From Treponema sp. (GTDB lineage Bacteria; Spirochaetota; Spirochaetia; Treponematales; Breznakiellaceae), in the NCBI GenBank assembly GCA_031258505.1, contig JAIRMT010000038.1, forward strand, positions 1 to 33,350: 33,350 bases of DNA, written 5' to 3'. Of this stretch, positions 5,263 through 11,698 are shown piece by piece. Each line of letters starts with the position of its first letter. Positions within the stretch are counted from its first letter, which is position 1. The position numbers and the translations under genes are program-made. Below the pieces are notes generated by a model. That model made no database searches, had not been told where the DNA came from, and worked only from the letters and a program-made list of their open reading frames with translations.

Positions 5263-5439
5263 CGCATAACAGGACTGTATATGCTGCGCCCGCAGTAGCG
5301 CCCTCGGGCTACGAAAAACCGCAGCCGGGCTAACGCCCTTTGTGCGGTTTTTCTCCGCCACATTTTTGCGGTTGCTGGAATGCTTCGCATTCCTTTATCG
5401 CAACCGCCAAACCGTCGCATACAGCCGGAACGTTATGCG
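5263..5439. other. Integron attC-like recombination site
   Basis: CGCATAAC (5263-5270) pairs with GTTATGCG (5432-5439), like the R boxes of attC. Inside, GG-A-CTGTAT (5272-5280) pairs with ATACAG-CC (5419-5426), leaving one unpaired A, as attC L boxes do. Unequal spacers (1 and 5 nt) separate the two stems. The central part folds into further hairpins. GTTATGC departs from the GTTRRRY consensus at one position, and the 177-nt length is above the usual range, so this is attC-like rather than proven. No integron integrase is in the window. Confidence 0.5.
5313..5353. terminator. Hairpin with U-tract potential inside the attC-like site
   Basis: GAAAAACCGCA (5313-5323) pairs with TGCGGTTTTTC (5343-5353), giving a bidirectional intrinsic-terminator shape. 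A second strong stem follows: GCGGTTGC with GCAACCGC, containing GGAATGC with GCATTCC. Confidence 0.6.
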
Positions 5440-5460
5440 CAAGTTTTTTGAGGCCAATGG

Positions 5461-5478
5461 TGTATAAAATATTATACA
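5461..5478. promoter_or_regulatory. Perfect palindrome, possible operator
   Basis: TGTATAA-AATA-TTATACA. It lies upstream of the truncated XRE antitoxin and may be its old autoregulatory site. Confidence 0.4.
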
Positions 5479-5499
5479 TACCCATAAAAATAATATTTG

Positions 5500-5637
5500 T
5501 CCTATCAGGCATATCAGCGGTTGGAAAATCCCCGAAAGTCTAACCCTACCATTAAGACTCTGGAAAGAATCGCTCATGCCTTTGGGCGGGAACTGAATGT
5601 CCAGATAGGGGCATCTACTCAGGAAGAGGGGCAGTGA
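5500..5637 (+). pseudogene. 3' remnant of an XRE-family antitoxin gene
   Basis: The frame from about 5500 encodes SYQAYQRLENPRKSNPTIK then TLERIAHAFGRELNVQIGASTQEEGQ. This is the recognition-helix end and final helix of HigA/HicB-type HTH antitoxins (pattern RLENP-SNPTIKTLERIA). The frame is closed by a stop at 5491 and the N-terminal half is missing. The attC-like site lies directly upstream, so the 5' part was probably replaced during its insertion. No partner toxin is next to it. Confidence 0.65.
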
Positions 5638-5682
5638 GGACAAGCGGGAGTAGCGAACGCCGGTCGCCCCCCGCTTGTCCTC
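5636..5682. terminator. Strong hairpin after the antitoxin remnant
   Basis: Perfect 13-bp arms GAGGACAAGCGGG (5636-5648) and CCCGCTTGTCCTC (5670-5682), beginning within the stop codon. There is no T-run, so it may stabilise the mRNA end rather than terminate. Confidence 0.5.
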
Positions 5683-5755
5683 CCGCGCTCTGCCTCTGGC
5701 GCTGCAACGCTCTATTACATGGAAGGAAGTTGTAACCATTACGCTTATTGCACTA

Positions 5756-5783
5756 TTGACATTATGGCGAGATAACCGATACT
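5756..5783 (+). promoter_or_regulatory. Promoter just upstream of the lone CRISPR repeat
   Basis: TTGACA (5756-5761), 16-bp spacer, GATACT (5778-5783). The start would be near 5790, about 7 nt before the repeat. It would transcribe the repeat and then the toxin-antitoxin pair. Confidence 0.55.
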
Positions 5784-5796
5784 TTGAGGTATCGGT
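5775..5796. other. Perfect hairpin abutting the CRISPR repeat
   Basis: ACCGATAC-TTTGAG-GTATCGGT ends exactly one base before the repeat. It overlaps the -10 element, so it may be an operator or the 5' hairpin of the transcript. Confidence 0.5.
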
Positions 5797-5828
5797 GTCG
5801 CGCCTCCGTGTGGCGCGTGGATTGAAAC
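5797..5828 (+). CRISPR. Solitary type I-C-like CRISPR repeat
   Basis: The 32-bp unit starts GTCGCGCC, has a 7-nt loop and GGCGCG, and ends GTGGATTGAAAC. This is the full type I-C repeat plan: 6-bp stem CGCGCC/GGCGCG and the GTGGATTGAAAC 3' handle. No second copy exists at array spacing on either side or elsewhere in the window, and there are no cas genes. It is either the relic of a collapsed array or a functional single unit carried by the element. Confidence 0.8.
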
Positions 5829-5932
5829 GGTTGATTTCCGGTCTAAGAGCGCTACCCACAAAGGGGGCGTCAAGGCTGGGAGCGGCTGGCTGAGGCTGGT
5901 GAAGTAGATTATACCAAAGTAAGGAGTGAATT

Positions 5933-6109
5933 ATGATAGTTATGGATAGAGTTGCGGACAGAGAAAAATCAACACTGAAAGAAGACGATGTGCGTGCGGC
6001 GATAGAATCGTTGAAAAGAAGCGCCCCGTCTTCGCTAACATTCACCCCAGAGGAACTGGACGCTTATTCGGACAGGCTGGTAAATATCATTGATGAATAT
6101 CAAGTTTAG
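5933..6109 (+). CDS. Small antitoxin partner of YoeB, unusual type
   Basis: A 58-aa protein beginning MIVMDRVADREKSTLKEDDV. It starts after AAGGAG (5921-5926) and overlaps the yoeB start by 17 nt, the standard antitoxin-first arrangement. It lacks the Phd/YefM N-terminal DNA-binding fold; residues 36-57 (LTFTPEELDAYSDRLVNIID) could be a toxin-wrapping helix. It may neutralise the toxin without binding DNA, which would leave regulation to the upstream element. Assignment as antitoxin rests on position. Confidence 0.65.
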   Translation: MIVMDRVADREKSTLKEDDVRAAIESLKRSAPSSLTFTPEELDAYSDRLVNIIDEYQV

Positions 6110-6353
6110 CAATAAGGCGTTTGATGGTTACAATGACTGGGCGCTGGAAAACAGGAAGGCGTTCTACAAGATAAGAGACTTGCTCAAAGAGATTCAGAGA
6201 ACGCCATTTGAGGGAACTGGAAAGCCGGAGCCGCTGAAAGGCAACTTGTCAGGATATTGGTCCCGACGAATAACAGATGAACACCGCATGGTTTATAAAA
6301 TTGAGAACGATACGGTTTTTGTTGAAGACTGCAAAGGTCATTACGAAGATTAG
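6093..6353 (+). CDS. yoeB: YoeB-family toxin (ribosome-dependent mRNA interferase)
   Basis: An 86-aa protein of normal YoeB length that cleaves mRNA at the ribosomal A site and stops translation. The family core is present: IQRTPFEGTGKPEPLKGNLS, then GYWSRRITDEHRMVYKI. The catalytic residues E46, R65, H83 and Y84 fall at exactly the E. coli YoeB numbers, so the toxin looks active. ATG 6093 is used; the stop of the antitoxin lies inside the gene, so the two are translationally coupled. It is probably a stabilising module of the integrated element. No other function is likely. Confidence 0.93.
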   Translation: MNIKFSNKAFDGYNDWALENRKAFYKIRDLLKEIQRTPFEGTGKPEPLKGNLSGYWSRRITDEHRMVYKIENDTVFVEDCKGHYED

Positions 6354-6483
6354 CGCCCCGTCCCTGGTGCCGCGCTTCCCGCGCCTCACACTGTACCTCA
6401 CCGCGCCTGAGACGCTCTCATGGCAAGGTACTTTTTATCGTGCAGATATATTGCAATCTCTATCATTGTATGCTATAGTTGTA

Positions 6484-6514
6484 CTCGTTACAGTCTTGTT
6501 AAGAGTGTAACGAG
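6484..6514. promoter_or_regulatory. Inverted repeat near the attachment site
   Basis: CTCGTTAC (6484-6491) and GTAACGAG (6507-6514). It could be an arm site for the integrase or a weak terminator of the toxin operon. The rest of 6354-6554 shows no gene. Confidence 0.35.
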
Positions 6515-6554
6515 CGTAACTTACGCCGTATTAAGAGTTAGCTGAGAGTTTATA

Positions 6555-6600
6555 GGAGCTTCCCAAGCTTGTAACGCGGGTTCGACTCCCGTCGTCCGCT
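6555..6600 (+). pseudogene. 3' fragment of tRNA-Gly(CCC), element attachment site
   Basis: The fragment contains the anticodon arm with loop TTCCCAA (anticodon CCC at 6562-6564), variable loop, T-arm GCGGG-TTCGACT-CCCGT (6576-6592) and acceptor 3' strand CGTCCGC plus T (6593-6600). The 5' half (acceptor GCGGACG and D-arm) is absent upstream. This is what remains at the far end after an element integrates into a tRNA 3' end. No CCA is encoded. Confidence 0.85.
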
Positions 6601-6613
6601 TCTTTCCCCTATC

Positions 6614-8056
6614 TTACAAATCCCCCTGATATGTTCTGATAAGCTCCAGCTTGAGCCTACGTAAGCGCTCTGTAATCGAAATCTTGTAAATATGCGGATT
6701 AAGAAGTCGTTTATAGCTGTTGTCAAAGGCTTCAAGGCTGCTTTGTGTATGCGCCCGGATCGCCTCAAGCGAAGGGCTGGGCGATACGAGCTTGCCATGC
6801 TCCAAACGCGGGCTGAGTAAAGGCTCGGCGTTTCCTTCAATAGTATGAGAAAAGTGCCGGTAATCTGTGGAGGTATGCCAGAAGGTGTAGCTGCGACCCG
6901 GCTCAATGGTGTCAGCGGAGGACGGGTCATCAATGCTGAGTACGTCCGCAACTGTCATGCCTTGGGTATCGGTGATGCGCCATACCTGCTTGACTGCGGG
7001 GTTGGTGGTTTTTTCCGGCGTGTTGGAAAACTTTATGGTCGGAATGAGCTTGCCCACGCCGTTGTCATAGGCCGTAAGCTTATAGACACCGGTAAAGGCC
7101 GCCTCGGTTCCACCAGTAACCATCTGCGTACCCACGCCCCATGTGTTAATGGGTGCGTGAGCGTTGGTGAGGTTCTGGATGATGGCTTCGTCAAGGTCAT
7201 TTGAGACTGAGATGGTCGCCTCTGGAAGTCCCGCCGCATCAAGCATCTTCCGCGCTTCAACCGACAGGTAATGGATGTCCCCGGAATCAAGGCGCACGCC
7301 GAAGTTTTTGCCCTGAGCGACCAGCGTTTTACCTACTTTGATGGCATTGGGGAGGCCGCTTTTCAGCGTGTCGTAGGTATCAACGAGGAAGGTTGTGTTA
7401 TCAGGGTAGATACTGGCGTAGGCCCGAAATGCCACTTCTTCACTTTCATGCGCCATGACCCACGAATGAGCCATGGTTCCCAGCGCGGGAATCTTGTATT
7501 CCTTAGCGGCCAGTACGTTGGAAGTGCCTGCGGCCCCGCCGATGAAAGCAGCGCGTGATGCAGACATGGCCCCGTCCCTGCCCTGGGCGCGGCGAAGCCC
7601 GAACTCCATGATCGAGCCTTTGCCGGAAGCCAGCCAGACCCGTGCGGTTTTAGTGGCAATCAGGCTTTGGAAGTTAATGGTGTTGAGGATCAGGCTTTCG
7701 AGTATCTGACACTCAATGAGCCCGCTGTCGATCCTGATAAGCGGTTCCTGTGGAAAGATTACGGTTCCCTCGTCCATAGCCCAGAGACTGCCGGTGAAGC
7801 GGAATGTTTTGAGGTAATCAAGAAAGCCGTCCTCAAAGCAACGCAGGCTTCGCAGGTAGGCAATATCGTCATCCGAGAAACCCAGGGTCTGGATTTTTTC
7901 CAGCAGGGTTTCCAGCCCGGCGAAAAGCGAAAAGCCGCCGTTAAAGGGCTGGCGGCGGAAGAACATCTCGAACACAGCCCGTCCGTTCATGCCCTGCTTC
8001 CAATAGCCCTGAGCCATGGTCAGGGAATAGAAGTCCGTGAATAACGCTGAGGTCAT
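6614..8056 (-). CDS. pncB: Nicotinate phosphoribosyltransferase
   Basis: A 480-aa cytosolic enzyme that joins nicotinate and PRPP, with ATP, to form nicotinate mononucleotide in NAD salvage. The sequence shows the family N-terminus (LFTDFYSLTMAQGYW), FEMFFRRQPFNGGF, the FGLRRAQGRDGA segment that binds phosphate, the GT.AHS(W) histidine region, FGVRLDSGD and VSNDLDE. Length is typical. Its ATG overlaps the pncA stop by 4 bp, so nicotinamide is deamidated by the upstream product and used here. The stop is only 13 bp from the element end, and no own terminator is seen. Confidence 0.95.
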   Translation of the reverse strand: MTSALFTDFYSLTMAQGYWKQGMNGRAVFEMFFRRQPFNGGFSLFAGLETLLEKIQTLGFSDDDIAYLRSLRCFEDGFLDYLKTFRFTGSLWAMDEGTVIFPQEPLIRIDSGLIECQILESLILNTINFQSLIATKTARVWLASGKGSIMEFGLRRAQGRDGAMSASRAAFIGGAAGTSNVLAAKEYKIPALGTMAHSWVMAHESEEVAFRAYASIYPDNTTFLVDTYDTLKSGLPNAIKVGKTLVAQGKNFGVRLDSGDIHYLSVEARKMLDAAGLPEATISVSNDLDEAIIQNLTNAHAPINTWGVGTQMVTGGTEAAFTGVYKLTAYDNGVGKLIPTIKFSNTPEKTTNPAVKQVWRITDTQGMTVADVLSIDDPSSADTIEPGRSYTFWHTSTDYRHFSHTIEGNAEPLLSPRLEHGKLVSPSPSLEAIRAHTQSSLEAFDNSYKRLLNPHIYKISITERLRRLKLELIRTYQGDL

Positions 8057-8694
8057 AGTATAAATTCCTTTGTTTCAGCAAGCGCGATACCTGCCTCACG
8101 CATGGCGGCAAACGCTGCCTGCTCTGACCCTGCCGGCATATTCACTGCTTGCACCGCATCAATAAGTACGGTAACCCGATAACCCAGACGCACAGCGTCA
8201 AGGACGCTGTAAAGTACGCAGTAATCAGTAGCAAGCCCACCGATTAGCAGGGTAGTAACGCCAAGCGCCTTGAGATAACCGTCAAGACCAGTTGGTGTGG
8301 TCCGGTCATTCTCAAAGAAGGCGGAGTATGAATCAAGGTTTGGTCTGAATCCTTTTCTGATGATGAGTTGCACTGGGTTCAGGTTCAGGCTTTTGTGAAA
8401 CTGAGCGCCATTGCTTCCCTGTACGCAGTGGTCGGGCCAGAGCGCCTGGCCGCTGTTGCTGACAGCGTCTGAAGCCGCGGCATTATGTGCCGAAACGAAG
8501 GACACATGGCCGCGTGGATGCCAGTCAGCGGTGGCAATGACCCTGCCGCCGTGGTCTACGCAGTATTCCGCCAGCGCGTTGAGCGGGGCGACGACGGTTT
8601 CGCCGTCCCTGACCTCCAAGGCGCCGCCCTTGCAAAAATCGTTCTGTACGTCAATGATGAGCAGCGCTGTTTCAATAGCATTGATTCCTTCCAT
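8053..8694 (-). CDS. pncA: Nicotinamidase
   Basis: A 213-aa enzyme that hydrolyses nicotinamide to nicotinate and ammonia. The catalytic triad D15 (LLIIDVQNDF), K114 (IIRKGF) and C159 (ATDYCV) is present, with metal ligands D57, H59 and H63 (DWHPRGH). It is the isochorismatase-like fold at normal length. The ATG at 8694 follows a GGAG site (8707-8704) that lies inside a 9-bp hairpin, suggesting translational control. It overlaps pncB by 4 bp. Confidence 0.95.
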   Translation of the reverse strand: MEGINAIETALLIIDVQNDFCKGGALEVRDGETVVAPLNALAEYCVDHGGRVIATADWHPRGHVSFVSAHNAAASDAVSNSGQALWPDHCVQGSNGAQFHKSLNLNPVQLIIRKGFRPNLDSYSAFFENDRTTPTGLDGYLKALGVTTLLIGGLATDYCVLYSVLDAVRLGYRVTVLIDAVQAVNMPAGSEQAAFAAMREAGIALAETKEFIL

Positions 8695-8698
8695 AAAA

Positions 8699-8748
8699 AT
8701 ATGCTCCTTTCGGTGAGTTTAACTTGTTTGCCTGTGCAGGGAGCATAT
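8699..8748 (-). promoter_or_regulatory. Hairpin covering the pncA ribosome-binding site
   Basis: On the minus strand ATATGCTCC (8748-8740) pairs with GGAGCATAT (8707-8699) across a 32-nt loop. The second arm contains the GGAG site, 9 nt before the ATG. Translation would be off when the stem forms. Confidence 0.55.
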
Positions 8749-8780
8749 CGCTTTTTTGGCGCGTTTACAAGTTCGCTCTC

Positions 8781-8793
8781 GGTGTCTGACACC
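8781..8793. repeat. GGTGTC-T-GACACC palindrome
   Basis: Perfect 13-bp palindrome in the gap before pncA. Related copies occur at 13359-13391 and 32640-32733. Confidence 0.6.
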
Positions 8794-8809
8794 CTGAGTA
8801 CATTCCTCG

Positions 8810-9451
8810 CTAGTCCCGATTTCCCCTAAGACTGAGCGCGAGCTCTTTCCAGACCAGCTTGTCCTTTTGGTCAAGTTTGGCAAACTCTTCCTGCCGGCCA
8901 TAAGCGGAAAGCTCAATAAACTGGCTGGTGCGCGTGAACAGGGTCTGGAACTTGCGCTCGTGAAACTCGGTGAGCCACGCAGGAATACGCCTGGCAAGGG
9001 AGAGGAGACGCGCATAATGCGGGATGCAGAGGCCATCAGAAGCAGTGAAGTATGCCTGCACTTCCTGCCCATTTTCGTCATGATCCGACTGGATAAGAAA
9101 CGTGAGGTATTCCTTTTCGATGCTGTCCTGCTCCACGCATACAGGACAGCGCTCGACGGGACGCCAGGGCTTGCGTTTCTTGAAGGCGATTAGCCGGTCT
9201 TCAAGAATGTCCCGCCCCAGAATGGCAACGGCAAGTCCGTCCCGAAAAGATTCAAGACCCCGCGAATGAAACGCGCAGAAGCCGCCAGCCAGCCGATACG
9301 CCTTGCGGAAACTCCGGTCTGAGACATGCTCAAAGAGCGTGTTGTCAATGTACTGTTCTGCCCGCCGCGATACAATACGGCAGAGCGGACAGCCTGATTC
9401 GGCGCAGGCGTCCCGTAATTCAAAGAAGTTGATGTGCTTGGCGACTGCCAT
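8810..9451 (-). CDS. Cys/His-rich DUF6062-like protein
   Basis: A 213-aa soluble protein of unknown function. It has two repeats of a CxxC then CxxH pattern: C21/C24 with C59/H62 (GFCAFH), and C102/C105 with C142/H145 (GLCIPH). This suggests two metal sites. The pattern CPLC...GFC.FH...CPVC...LCxPH is what I know from DUF6062 proteins of spirochaetes and clostridia. The start codon overlaps the rpiA stop by one base (TAATG). It sits in the aroDE-rpiA-pncA-pncB cluster, but its job there is not known. Confidence 0.7.
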   Translation of the reverse strand: MAVAKHINFFELRDACAESGCPLCRIVSRRAEQYIDNTLFEHVSDRSFRKAYRLAGGFCAFHSRGLESFRDGLAVAILGRDILEDRLIAFKKRKPWRPVERCPVCVEQDSIEKEYLTFLIQSDHDENGQEVQAYFTASDGLCIPHYARLLSLARRIPAWLTEFHERKFQTLFTRTSQFIELSAYGRQEEFAKLDQKDKLVWKELALSLRGNRD

Positions 9452-10152
9452 TATGGTTTGACCTCCACACTGCCATTGCTGCGGCCAATGAAAACTGTGG
9501 GACGCAGTTTCGTGAAAAAGCCGTTCTCCACAACTCCGGCAATCAGCTTGAGCCTTTCCTCAAAAGCGCGCGGGTCAACCGGCGTCTTGAAACGAATGTC
9601 TAGCAGGAGATTTCCGTGTTCCGTGATGATTGGCCCAGCCTTGCCAACCGCGCTTCTCAGTGTAACCAGAGCGCCCAGGCGTTCAAGGGTTTGGCAGATG
9701 GGAATCCTCGCCTCAGCGATGATTTCAAGCGGAACCGCGAAATCTATCCCCAGATTATCCACCCGCTTGGACTCGTCGATTACAATGGCGTAGGCGTCCG
9801 AACTGTAGGCTACGATTTTTTCCAGAAGTAACGCGCCGCCGCCGCCCTTTACACAGAGGTTCTCATTGTCAACCTCATCCGCACCGTCAATCGTGAGGTC
9901 GAGTCGTCCCGCGATTTCAGGCGAATTGAGCGAATACAGGGGAATCCCCAGTTCCTCACAGGCGATCATAGTCTGGAAGCTAGTGGGAACCACGCGAATA
10001 TCCCGTAAAACGCCCTGTTTCAGCATTGCCCCCACATGATAGACCGCATGAATGGCTGTGGAACCAGTTCCTAGCCCCAGTTTCATGCCGCTCTTTACCC
10101 GCGCTTCAACTACCGCCTTCCCGGTAAGCGCCTTGATTTCTGACTGTTCCAT
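9451..10152 (-). CDS. rpiA: Ribose-5-phosphate isomerase A
   Basis: A 233-aa enzyme that interconverts ribose 5-phosphate and ribulose 5-phosphate in the pentose phosphate pathway, providing the ribose for PRPP. Signature motifs are GLGTGSTA (26-33), DGADEVD (89-95) and KGGGGALLLEK (102-112); D92 and E111 (in LLLEK) are the expected catalytic or substrate residues. Length is normal. A purine-rich AAGGAAA precedes the ATG. It is 18 bp downstream of aroDE and overlaps the next gene, so it is part of one transcript. Confidence 0.95.
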   Translation of the reverse strand: MEQSEIKALTGKAVVEARVKSGMKLGLGTGSTAIHAVYHVGAMLKQGVLRDIRVVPTSFQTMIACEELGIPLYSLNSPEIAGRLDLTIDGADEVDNENLCVKGGGGALLLEKIVAYSSDAYAIVIDESKRVDNLGIDFAVPLEIIAEARIPICQTLERLGALVTLRSAVGKAGPIITEHGNLLLDIRFKTPVDPRAFEERLKLIAGVVENGFFTKLRPTVFIGRSNGSVEVKP

Positions 10153-10170
10153 ATTTCCTTATACCTTAAG

Positions 10171-11679
10171 TTAAAGTTGCATACGGGACATGAGATGGTA
10201 GGGGAAGTCCACGCCCAAAAAATGTCCGTATTGCAGTTGAGCCTGTCTGATGAGCATATCGAAGCCATTAAGCACACGACAGCCCGCTTCTGAAGCGCGT
10301 CTTAACAAAATGGTGCGCTCAGGCTTGTAGACAAGGTCCATAACCACCTCGAAGCCGCTGAATCGGTAAAACTCAAGTGGATCGTACTCTTCATAGCCTG
10401 TCATGCCGACTGAAGTGGTCTGGATGATAATGTCCGCGTATTTTTTTATGAGGTCAATGCCCTTGCTGTCGAGGTGGTTCCACGCGAAGTTGTACTGCTC
10501 GGCCAAATCCCGCGCCCTGACTTCAGTACGATTAAGAATAAGCGCCTTGCCGCCCAGCCTGAATACCTCTGAGGCGACTGAACGCGCCGCGCCACCCGCC
10601 CCAACAATGGTGATCCGCTTCCCTCTAAAGTTTTTCTTGCCAATGAAGTCCAGCAGTGAGCCTGAAAAGCCCTGGGCATCTGTGTTGAAACCATCCCAAC
10701 CCTTTGACGAGCGTATGATAGTGTTGCAAGCCCCGATGGATTTTACCTCTTCTGTAACAGAGGACAGATAGGGTAACACAGCTTCCTTATGCGGAATCGT
10801 TACTGACACGCCTTCCACGCCAAGTTCCTCGGCCAGTTTCAGGAACGCTTTGATAGAATCGGTCTGAAATGGTACATACACCGCGTCGAGGTTTTCAAAT
10901 TTGAAAGCAGCGTTAAAAAACGAGGGGCTCAGGGTGGTTTTCAGGGGGAAACCTGTAATTCCGAAGATGCGGGTTTGGGGGCTTATAGAATGGAATCTGA
11001 AGAATTCAGCCAGTTCCTGCGGATCAAACTGACCCGGAGCCGCGATTGGAGAATCAGGCTCGCCCTTTGCCGAAGTATATGATATTTGAGAACCAAACTG
11101 TTCTGCAAGTATACGGCTTGGCGCGCCAAACGGGCCCATGCACACAAGAATCTTGTCTATATCAGCGGTTTGCCTTGCAGCAATAAGTACCCTAAGCGTA
11201 TCTTCGATGGAATGAGGCATAACCGCGAGTTTTACCAGCTCATCACCCACCCGGCGCAGACCCCGTATCTGCGAGACCAAATCCTCGTCAACACCGTTGA
11301 TATTATGCTTTGAGCGAATGATTCGCGTACCAAAGCTCCTGACCGCCTCCTCAATGTTTGGCACATCAAGGTAGTCCTCAAGATCGACAAAGGCAAAGTT
11401 ATGCCGGCGATCCGCCTGAGCAAAGGCAAGCGCGCGGGAGAAGAGACCAATCCGGCTTCCCTCGCCGCTCGTGAAGTGGCCGCCATCCTCCTCACGCCGA
11501 ATCGTCAGGATAAGCGGCAGCCCAGCCATTGTCGGAAAGCGTCTGACATGCAGGCGCTCATCAGCCTCAAGACAATCGACCCGCAGTTCAGCGAGGTCCA
11601 CATACTTACGATACTTGTCAAGAATCTCTAAATCCCGCGCAAGGGTCTTGCCGGTTAAACAAATACATAGTTTCGCCAT
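10171..11679 (-). CDS. aroDE: Bifunctional 3-dehydroquinate dehydratase / shikimate dehydrogenase
   Basis: A 502-aa fusion. Residues 1-220 are type I dehydroquinase with H125 (RSKHN) and Schiff-base K150 (ELVKLAVMP). Residues 237-500 are shikimate dehydrogenase with IFGITGFPLKTTLSPSFF, catalytic K298 (TIPHKEA) and D334 (GFNTDAQG), and the NADP-binding GAGGAAR (360-366). Together they convert 3-dehydroquinate to shikimate for aromatic amino acids. Both active sites look intact. The same fusion is known from chlamydiae, spirochaetes and plants. It is 19 bp after the lipoprotein gene and 18 bp before rpiA. Confidence 0.95.
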   Translation of the reverse strand: MAKLCICLTGKTLARDLEILDKYRKYVDLAELRVDCLEADERLHVRRFPTMAGLPLILTIRREEDGGHFTSGEGSRIGLFSRALAFAQADRRHNFAFVDLEDYLDVPNIEEAVRSFGTRIIRSKHNINGVDEDLVSQIRGLRRVGDELVKLAVMPHSIEDTLRVLIAARQTADIDKILVCMGPFGAPSRILAEQFGSQISYTSAKGEPDSPIAAPGQFDPQELAEFFRFHSISPQTRIFGITGFPLKTTLSPSFFNAAFKFENLDAVYVPFQTDSIKAFLKLAEELGVEGVSVTIPHKEAVLPYLSSVTEEVKSIGACNTIIRSSKGWDGFNTDAQGFSGSLLDFIGKKNFRGKRITIVGAGGAARSVASEVFRLGGKALILNRTEVRARDLAEQYNFAWNHLDSKGIDLIKKYADIIIQTTSVGMTGYEEYDPLEFYRFSGFEVVMDLVYKPERTILLRRASEAGCRVLNGFDMLIRQAQLQYGHFLGVDFPYHLMSRMQL

Positions 11680-11698
11680 CAGGGTACTCCAAAATAAG

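Larger units (their letters stand above)
1..6600. mobile_element. Right part of an integrative element inserted in tRNA-Gly
   Basis: The block from the left edge to the tRNA-Gly 3' fragment at 6555-6600 has mobile-element content: a tyrosine integrase, a phage-type repressor, RHH and HTH regulators, a stand-alone nuclease, a toxin-antitoxin pair and many very short genes. It stops 13 bp before the housekeeping pncB gene. Integrases of this class commonly use tRNA 3' ends. The fragment is plus-oriented and lies at the right end, so the intact tRNA-Gly(CCC) should be left of the window, followed by the element. Left end and total size are not visible. No conjugation or virion genes are seen here. 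Confidence 0.75.

Noticed and set aside
3769..5889. 18-bp similarity AAGGyTGGGAGyGGCTGG at 3769 and 5872
   Set aside because: Two copies with two mismatches in purine-rich leader sequence; too short to treat as an element without more copies.
5829..5930. Second, degenerate CRISPR repeat after a 34-nt spacer
   Set aside because: The sequence at the expected position (about 5863-5894) shares no stem or GTGGATTGAAAC handle.
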